A DNA stretch of 54,135 bases from Leptolyngbya sp. FACHB-60 (GTDB lineage Bacteria; Cyanobacteriota; Cyanobacteriia; Phormidesmidales; Phormidesmidaceae): assembly GCF_014695775.1 (NCBI RefSeq), contig NZ_JACJOX010000040.1, forward strand, positions 1 through 54,135. The letters run 5' to 3'. The notes beneath the pieces were generated by a model, which was not told where the DNA came from, ran no database searches, and saw only the letters and a program-made list of their open reading frames with translations. The position numbers and the translations under genes were made by a program. This document shows, piece after piece, positions 49,311 to 54,135 of the stretch; within the stretch, counting starts at the first letter, position 1, and each line of letters begins with the position of its first letter.

Positions 49311-50453
49311 ATGAGCCTCGACATTCACTGGTTTATACCGACCCACGGCGACGGCCGCTACCTGGGCACCGCTGTGGGAGGCCGCGCCATTACCGCCGAC
49401 TATCTGCGGCAGCTGGCCGGTGCGATCGATCAACTGGGCTATGCCGGGGCGCTACTGCCCACCGGCAAATCCTGCGAAGACGCCTGGATTACCGCCGCAT
49501 CGCTGATTGCTGTCACCAAGCGCATGAAGTTTCTGGTAGCGATTCGCCCTGGCATCAGCTCCCCCGGCATGGCCGCGCGGATGGCGGCGACCTTCGATCG
49601 CATCTCCAACGGCCGCCTGCTGATCAACGTCGTCACCGGCGGCGACCCCTACGAACTAGCAGGCGACGGCTTGCACCTCGACAAGCAACAACGCTACGAA
49701 CTCACCGACGAGTTTCTTGAAGTGTGGCGCGGCGTCATGCAGCAGGAAGTAGTGGATTTTGAGGGCCAGCACCTGACGGTGCAAGGGGCAAAGCTGCTGT
49801 TTCCCCCGGTGCAAGACCCCTACCCACCGCTGTATTTTGGCGGCTCTTCCCCCATTGCTAAAGAGGTCGCCGCTAAGCATGTGGATCTGTACCTCACCTG
49901 GGGCGAACCCCCCGCCCAGGTGGCCGAAAAAATCGCCGAGGTGCGCCAATTAGCTGAAGCCCACGGGCGCACCCTGCGCTTCGGCATCCGCCTCCACGTC
50001 ATTGTGCGCAATACCACCGCCCAGGCTTGGGACGCCGCCAACGACCTGATTCGCTACCTGGATGACGATACCATCGCCGCCGCCCAGAAAGCGTTGGCCC
50101 ACGCCGACTCCGAAGGTCAGCGCCGCATGGTCGCCCTCCACGGTGGCCGCCGCGACAGCCTCGAAATTAGCCCCAACCTCTGGGCCGGTGTCGGCTTAGT
50201 GCGCGGCGGGGCCGGCACTGCCCTGGTCGGCAACCCCGACACCGTCGCCCAGCGCATGCAGGAATATATCGACCTGGGCATCGACACCTTTATCTTCTCC
50301 GGCTATCCCCACCTGGAAGAAGCCTACCGCTTCGCCGAACTGGTATTTCCCAAATTGCCTCTGGAGAACCTGCCCACGGCAGCCCCCAGCCGCTACGTCA
50401 GCCCGCTTGGCGAGATCATCGCTAACGATAAAGTCCCCGCTCCGGCCAGCTGA
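49311..50453 (+). CDS. ssuD: FMNH2-dependent alkanesulfonate monooxygenase SsuD
   Basis: A 380-residue luciferase-fold enzyme that cleaves C1 to C10-type alkanesulfonates to aldehyde and sulfite using FMNH2 and O2. Diagnostic pieces: IHWFIPTHGDGRYLGT, Cys55 (GKSCEDAW; E. coli Cys54), FLVAIRPGISSPGMAARMAA, NVVTGGDPYELAGDG, FGIRLHVIVRNT (the conserved Arg and His) and the tail HLEEAYRFAELVFPKLP. ssuE follows 44 bp downstream and supplies the reduced flavin. The gene lies 122 bp after the second ssuA. Confidence 0.95.
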   Translation: MSLDIHWFIPTHGDGRYLGTAVGGRAITADYLRQLAGAIDQLGYAGALLPTGKSCEDAWITAASLIAVTKRMKFLVAIRPGISSPGMAARMAATFDRISNGRLLINVVTGGDPYELAGDGLHLDKQQRYELTDEFLEVWRGVMQQEVVDFEGQHLTVQGAKLLFPPVQDPYPPLYFGGSSPIAKEVAAKHVDLYLTWGEPPAQVAEKIAEVRQLAEAHGRTLRFGIRLHVIVRNTTAQAWDAANDLIRYLDDDTIAAAQKALAHADSEGQRRMVALHGGRRDSLEISPNLWAGVGLVRGGAGTALVGNPDTVAQRMQEYIDLGIDTFIFSGYPHLEEAYRFAELVFPKLPLENLPTAAPSRYVSPLGEIIANDKVPAPAS

Positions 50454-50497
50454 GTAGGGAAAGTTTTGAATTTTCAATTAGCTGAAGAGGTTTAGTT

Positions 50498-51046
50498 ATG
50501 ACGAAAGTTGTTGCGATCGCGGGTAGCCCGTCCCATCCCTCGCGTTCCTACGCGGTGCTAGAGGAGGTACAGAAAATTCTGAACGCTCAGGGTGTGGAGC
50601 TAGAGATTTTGCTGGTGCGAGATTTGCCAGCGGAAGATTTGCTTCACGCTAGGTTTGATAGTGCGGCCATCAACGCCGCCACGGCTCAGGTCACCGCCGC
50701 TGATGCCGTGATTATTTCGACACCTGTGTACAAGGCAGCCTACACGGGCATTCTCAAAGCTTTTCTCGATCTGCTGCCCCAGAAGGCGCTAGTGGGCAAG
50801 CCGGTTCTGCCGATCGCTACTGGGGGAACATTGGCGCACCTGCTGGCGATCGACTACGCCCTCAACCCTGTGCTGGGGGTGCTCGGTGCCACCCCCATTC
50901 TGTCAGGGGTTTACCTGGTCGATACGCAGTTTCAACGGTTAGAAACGGGCGGCATTGAGTTTAACGACCCAGAGCTAAAAGCGCGCCTGCAAACTTCGCT
51001 AGACAGGTTAGTGCGATCGCTTCCCGCTGTGCTCACGGCCGTCTAG
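50498..51046 (+). CDS. ssuE: NADPH-dependent FMN reductase SsuE
   Basis: A 182-residue flavodoxin-fold reductase: VVAIAGSPSHPSRSYAVLEE (FMN-phosphate loop), DAVIISTPVYKAAYTGILKA, DLLPQKALVGKPVLPIATGG. It is nearly the size and sequence plan of E. coli SsuE, giving FMNH2 to SsuD. GAAGAGG precedes the ATG. The placement between ssuD and ssuC strengthens the call. Confidence 0.94.
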   Translation: MTKVVAIAGSPSHPSRSYAVLEEVQKILNAQGVELEILLVRDLPAEDLLHARFDSAAINAATAQVTAADAVIISTPVYKAAYTGILKAFLDLLPQKALVGKPVLPIATGGTLAHLLAIDYALNPVLGVLGATPILSGVYLVDTQFQRLETGGIEFNDPELKARLQTSLDRLVRSLPAVLTAV

Positions 51047-51138
51047 GCAGGTAGCCCTACCTTGAGCCTGTCGTTAAACATCTTTTCTATGCCGTTGCTC
51101 ACTCCGGTTAGTTCCCCAGACCCTAAAACGCTTGAACG

Positions 51139-51948
51139 ATGCAAACCATCCGCTGTAGAGACACCGTTTCTAACCTAACTGCCGGCATCCCGTGGGAGCG
51201 CATCATTCCTTGGCTGGTGCCCGCTGCTTTAATCTTGCTGTGGCAGATTTTGGCCCAGGCGGGCTTGATCAACAGCCGCATTCTGCCCGCTCCCACCGAG
51301 GTGGTGCAGGCGACCATTCGCCTCACCCTCAGCGGCGAGTTGTTCAAGCATGTGACCATTAGCGCCTGGCGGGCCGGGGTAGGGTTTTTAATCGGCGGCA
51401 GCATTGGCCTATTTTTTGGCGTTTTGAATGGCGTCTCTCGCCCCGCAGAGCTGCTCTCCGACAGCTCCATTCAAATGATTCGCAACATCCCCCACTTGGC
51501 GATGATTCCCCTGGTGATTCTGTGGTTTGGCATCGACGACGAAGCCCGCATTTTTTTGGTCGCCCTCGGGGTGCTGTTTCCCATCTACGTCAACACCTTC
51601 TACGGCATTCGCGCCATCGACCCAGGGCTAATTGAGATGGGCCGCGTCTATGGCCTCACCCGTCGCCAGCTATTTTCGCAAATTATTTTGCCCGGTGCCC
51701 TACCCAGCATGCTGGTGGGGCTGCGTTATGCCCTCGGCAACATGTGGCTCACCCTAATTGTGGCCGAAACCATCGCCGCTAGCTCCGGCATTGGCTATAT
51801 GGCGATGAACGCCCGCGAATTTATGCAGACCGATGTGGTGGTAGTGGCCATTTTGCTCTATGCCCTGCTGGGCAAATTTGCCGACTCCTCCGTGCGCTGG
51901 CTAGAGAAGGTCACGATCGCCTGGCATCCCAGTCAGAACCTGAAGTAG
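51139..51948 (+). CDS. ssuC: Sulfonate ABC transporter permease SsuC
   Basis: A 269-residue permease with six to seven helices and the EAA loop near residues 165-190 (DPGLIEMGRVYGLTRRQLFS, then ILPGALPSMLVGLRYAL) that contacts the ATPase. GLFFGVLNGVSRPAELLSDS and QMIRNIPHLAMIPLVILWFG are typical of SsuC/TauC. It follows ssuE by 92 bp and is separated from ssuB by a 132-bp repeat-rich gap. The substrate is assigned from context. Confidence 0.93.
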   Translation: MQTIRCRDTVSNLTAGIPWERIIPWLVPAALILLWQILAQAGLINSRILPAPTEVVQATIRLTLSGELFKHVTISAWRAGVGFLIGGSIGLFFGVLNGVSRPAELLSDSSIQMIRNIPHLAMIPLVILWFGIDDEARIFLVALGVLFPIYVNTFYGIRAIDPGLIEMGRVYGLTRRQLFSQIILPGALPSMLVGLRYALGNMWLTLIVAETIAASSGIGYMAMNAREFMQTDVVVVAILLYALLGKFADSSVRWLEKVTIAWHPSQNLK

Positions 51949-51950
51949 GC

Positions 51951-52048
51951 GGGTGGATGGGTAGGAGGGTAGATGGGTGAGTGAATTGATTTATCGACCC
52001 AGTACAGCTCCCTCACTTCCTACCCTCTTACTCCCTACCCATCCACCC
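51951..52048. repeat. Imperfect inverted repeat between ssuC and ssuB
   Basis: The left arm begins GGGTGGATGGGTAGG (51951-51965). The right arm ends, in reverse complement, with the same sequence (52034-52048), and the middles match loosely. The following polypyrimidine stretch to 52080 replaces a normal ribosome site for ssuB. Confidence 0.6.
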
Positions 52049-52080
52049 ATCCACTCCCTACCTTCCTACTCCCCACTCCC

Positions 52081-52842
52081 ATGACCTACACCCAAACCCT
52101 CTCAACCTCAACCCTCCCCCAAACCACCTACGGCAGCCACATTTGGATCAACAATCTGACCAAAGCCTTTGGCAAGCTGACGGTGCTCGATCGCTTTTCC
52201 CTAGAAATTTTGCCGGGAGAATTTGTGGCTATTGTCGGCAAAAGCGGCTGCGGCAAAAGCACGCTGCTGCGGTTGCTGGCGGGGCTAGAGAACCCTTCCC
52301 ACGGTGAGATCAAGCTCGATGGCCAGCGGCTAGCGGGGCTCAATGCTAAAGCGCGGGTAATGTTTCAAGATGCGCGCCTGCTGCCCTGGCGCAATGTTTT
52401 AGAGAACGTTTCGCTAGGTTTGAAAGAAAAGACGCGCCCTCGCAGCCACTGGGCTTTGCAGCAGGTGGGCCTAGACAACCGCGCCAAAGACTGGACTACG
52501 GTGTTGTCGGGGGGGCAAAAGCAGCGGGTGGCCCTGGCGCGGGCCTTGGTGACGCAGCCCGATCTCTTGCTGCTCGACGAACCTTTGGGTGCCCTTGATG
52601 CCCTCACCCGCATCGACATGCAGCGGCTGATTGAAACCCTGTGGCAAGAGCAGCAGTTCACCGCTCTGCTGGTGACCCACGATGTCGAAGAGGCGGTGGT
52701 GCTGGCCGATCGCGTCGTTGTGATTCAAAACGGTCGCATTGAGCTGGATGTGGCGGTCAATTTGCCTCGTCCCCGAGACCTGGCCAGCCCAGAGTTGATT
52801 CGGCTCAAGCAAGAAATTCTCCACCGAATTCTGAAGAAGTAG
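52081..52842 (+). CDS. ssuB: Sulfonate ABC transporter ATP-binding protein SsuB
   Basis: A 253-residue ATPase. Walker A GKSGCGKS, the Q-loop in MFQDARLLPWRNVLENVSLG, signature LSGGQKQRVALARALVTQP, Walker B LLLLDEPLGALD and the switch LLVTHDVEEAVVLADRVVVI are all intact. The RLLPW and ENVSLGL features are typical of the nitrate/sulfonate/taurine subfamily. The first 20 residues are a Thr/Ser-rich extension, unlike E. coli SsuB. No ribosome site is apparent; the upstream sequence is polypyrimidine. It closes the ssu set of six genes. Confidence 0.94.
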   Translation: MTYTQTLSTSTLPQTTYGSHIWINNLTKAFGKLTVLDRFSLEILPGEFVAIVGKSGCGKSTLLRLLAGLENPSHGEIKLDGQRLAGLNAKARVMFQDARLLPWRNVLENVSLGLKEKTRPRSHWALQQVGLDNRAKDWTTVLSGGQKQRVALARALVTQPDLLLLDEPLGALDALTRIDMQRLIETLWQEQQFTALLVTHDVEEAVVLADRVVVIQNGRIELDVAVNLPRPRDLASPELIRLKQEILHRILKK

Positions 52843-52923
52843 GGCTTTTTGCGCCTCAGACTGGGGCAAGACTAGGGCATCCCGTTTAACGGCTGTACCG
52901 TTTACTAATTGGTATCTACAATC

Positions 52924-53061
52924 ATGAATGACGCTAGGCTGCTTCAAGATTCACCGCGATCGCACAACGACGCCCGCAACCTTTTGTTTGTTACTCTGCC
53001 CAGTTTGCTGGGGTTGGTCGGTCTGCTGGGGCTAACCCTGTTTCAGGCCGCTTCTCTGTAG
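52924..53061 (+). CDS. Possible 45-residue single-pass membrane protein
   Basis: ATG 52924 opens a frame of 45 residues, too small for ordinary gene calls: a polar N-terminus (MNDARLLQDSPRSHNDARN) and one transmembrane helix (LLFVTLPSLLGLVGLLGLTL) ending FQAASL. No Shine-Dalgarno is obvious. It lies 80 bp after ssuB on the same strand and has the look of a small membrane subunit, but chance is not excluded. Confidence 0.38.
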   Translation: MNDARLLQDSPRSHNDARNLLFVTLPSLLGLVGLLGLTLFQAASL

Positions 53062-53112
53062 TAGGGGCGGCAGGCCGGGTGAGGGGCTAACCAACGCGAC
53101 TACGGCTGTCGA

Positions 53113-53312
53113 TTACTTAACTTCAATACGATTGTCTTCTTCTTCGGCATCTAAATCAAACGGCCTCAGGGTTTCATTACTGTCGAGGGCGTCTTCTACT
53201 TGGTCAACGGAATCGCTAACGGGCGATCGCAACCCGCTAACCCAATCAGTGCGATTTTGCCCATCACCGCCGCAACGGTTTTGGGGGCGATTTTGAAAAC
53301 ATTAACTTTCAT
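53113..53312 (-). pseudogene. Probable frameshifted small lipoprotein gene
   Basis: From ATG 53312 (minus) a signal-like stretch is read, MKVNVFKIAPKTVAAVMGK then IALIGLAGC, a lipobox, ending after 38 residues. In another frame the same DNA continues with SDSVDQVEDALDSNETLRP and FDLDAEEEDNRIEVK to a stop at 53113-53115, a coherent acidic tail. A one-base change near 53215-53230 would join them into a lipoprotein of about 65 residues. The ribosome site is weak, so this may be chance. Confidence 0.4.
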
Positions 53313-53365
53313 GGGGTAGGTCAGCCGTTGCAGGATTTGCGTGTTGTGGTGCTTGAGGAAAGGGT

Positions 53366-53995
53366 TTACCCCTCTGGCTCAAAACCCAGGTCCTGCAACA
53401 TCCGCTCGACTTTGGCACGGTGGTTGGTTTCCCAATCCGCTAGCGATTGGGCGGCGTCTTGGTCGGTGCGCTGCTGGGCCATCTGCCAAACCGCCGCCTG
53501 CTGGGCCGCTGGAATCACAACAATACCCTCTTCGTCGGCCACGATCATATCTCCAGGGTTGACCCGCACTCCCCCACAGACGATCGCCTGATTCAGCGTG
53601 CCCAACTGCTGCTTTTTCCCCGGCACCGGCATTACCCCTCGCGCAAATACCGGAAACTGAGCCTCGCGCACCTCGGCCAAGTCGCGAATCACGCCATCGA
53701 CCACAAAGCCGGCAATGCCTCGATTTTGGGCGATCGCACAGACATTCCCTCCCGCCATGGCGTAGTCGGTGTCACCCGCCTGCACCACTATCACCGCACC
53801 AGGGGCGGCCCGGTAAATGGCGGCGTGCAGCATCAGGTTATCGCCCGGTGGGCAGCTAACGGTGTAGGCGGGGCCAGCCAGCCGGGGAATGCGGGGCCAC
53901 AGTTCTCGAATGCCCCTATCCATACAGTGCTCACGCCCCAGGGCATCGGCGTAGGCGGTGGGGGAGAGGGCCGCAAAGTTTAATGGGTCGTTCAC
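53366..53995 (-). CDS. RraA-family protein (aldolase/decarboxylase-like)
   Basis: GTG 53995 is preferred over a TTG at 54055 because homologues of this type, as I recall them, begin near NDPLNFAALSPTAYADALGR. The protein has 209 residues with the RraA fold: GPAYTVSCPPGDNLMLHAAI, GGNVCAIAQNRGIAGFVVDG, VIRDLAEVREAQFPVFARGV and NPGDMIVADEEGIVVIP. GFVVDGVIRD contains the Arg-Asp that binds metal and substrate in the 4-hydroxy-4-methyl-2-oxoglutarate aldolase/oxaloacetate decarboxylase branch. Other RraA proteins inhibit RNase E, but the metal-site motif favours an enzyme. Next to an IS630 start, so its upstream region may be disturbed. Confidence 0.87.
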   Translation of the reverse strand: MNDPLNFAALSPTAYADALGREHCMDRGIRELWPRIPRLAGPAYTVSCPPGDNLMLHAAIYRAAPGAVIVVQAGDTDYAMAGGNVCAIAQNRGIAGFVVDGVIRDLAEVREAQFPVFARGVMPVPGKKQQLGTLNQAIVCGGVRVNPGDMIVADEEGIVVIPAAQQAAVWQMAQQRTDQDAAQSLADWETNHRAKVERMLQDLGFEPEG

Positions 53996-54083
53996 CGGGG
54001 AATTGCCAAAACATTGCTCAAATATAGCGATCCGTATAAGGGTTCGGTCAGGCAAAATGACAGGATATCGAGAGGAGTATTGT

Positions 54084-54135
54084 GATGCCAGCTCCCTACA
54101 GCCTTGACCTGCGCCAGAAAGCGATTGCCGCGATT
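54084..54135 (+). CDS. N-terminus of an IS630-like transposase (partial)
   Basis: ATG 54084 gives MPAPYSLDLRQKAIAAI and runs off the window. MPAPYSxDLRxKAI is the familiar start of the helix-turn-helix region of cyanobacterial IS630 transposases. GAGAGGAG lies upstream of the ATG. The end of a similar protein may lie at 1-93. The terminal inverted repeats could not be found with certainty. Confidence 0.75.

Overview
The window comes from a cyanobacterium. The octamer GCGATCGC (HIP1) is scattered through genes and spacers on both strands. The beta-carotene ketolase CrtO closely matches the Synechocystis protein, and several small families here are mainly cyanobacterial (DUF3891, the secreted MNKLQET-type protein). 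Moderately high GC, repeat-derived spacers and many stress genes suggest a filamentous Leptolyngbya/Nodosilinea-like strain, but the sequence does not fix the genus. The window appears to run between two IS630-like transposase ends: a C-terminal tail at 1-93 and an N-terminus starting at 54084.

Layout. 0.2-4.7 kb: a membrane protein, a MerR regulator next to an aldo/keto reductase, a DUF5335-like protein, a TPR protein and a frameshifted small secreted protein. 4.7-5.8 kb: gene-free. 5.8-11.7 kb: two large hybrid histidine kinases around an Hsp31/DJ-1-like enzyme. 12.4-16.7 kb: a stress SDR, a CYP152-type P450 (fatty-acid peroxygenase family), and on the other strand a two-gene operon of a SznF-like heme-oxygenase-fold diiron enzyme plus an NPPY methyltransferase. 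This operon is the best candidate for an undescribed pathway. 17.0-27.4 kb: a stress island with DUF3891, a lipoprotein with LEA-like 11-residue repeats, a hemerythrin protein, two BON proteins, CrtO, small acidic or helical proteins, a zinc alcohol dehydrogenase, a SRPBCC protein and a holin-like membrane protein.

28.2-33.7 kb: an ECF42-type sigma factor with its usual partner families (two YciI/DGPF proteins, DUF899, DUF1579, SnoaL-like, two VOC proteins), all on the minus strand. Two identical promoter-like sites, TGTCGA-N17-CGACTA, stand upstream of the first gene of each apparent transcript, so the locus reads as a sigma factor with two adjacent target operons. 34.0-42.4 kb: a Crp-like regulator, DUF202, a TauE/SafE-ferric-reductase-like fusion with a translationally coupled secreted protein, DUF3592, GFA, a PAP2 phosphatase and a CPA2 antiporter with a Usp domain. 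42.8-46.5 kb: a DsbA-fold protein without CxxC, a short RecQ with an unusual C-terminus and a class II glutamine amidotransferase. 47.0-52.8 kb: a complete alkanesulfonate module, ssuA-ssuA-ssuD-ssuE-ssuC-ssuB. 53.1-54.1 kb: a probable broken lipoprotein gene, a RraA-like protein and the second transposase.

This reading rests on the sequence and on remembered family features. No database search was run. No tRNA, rRNA or CRISPR array was seen.
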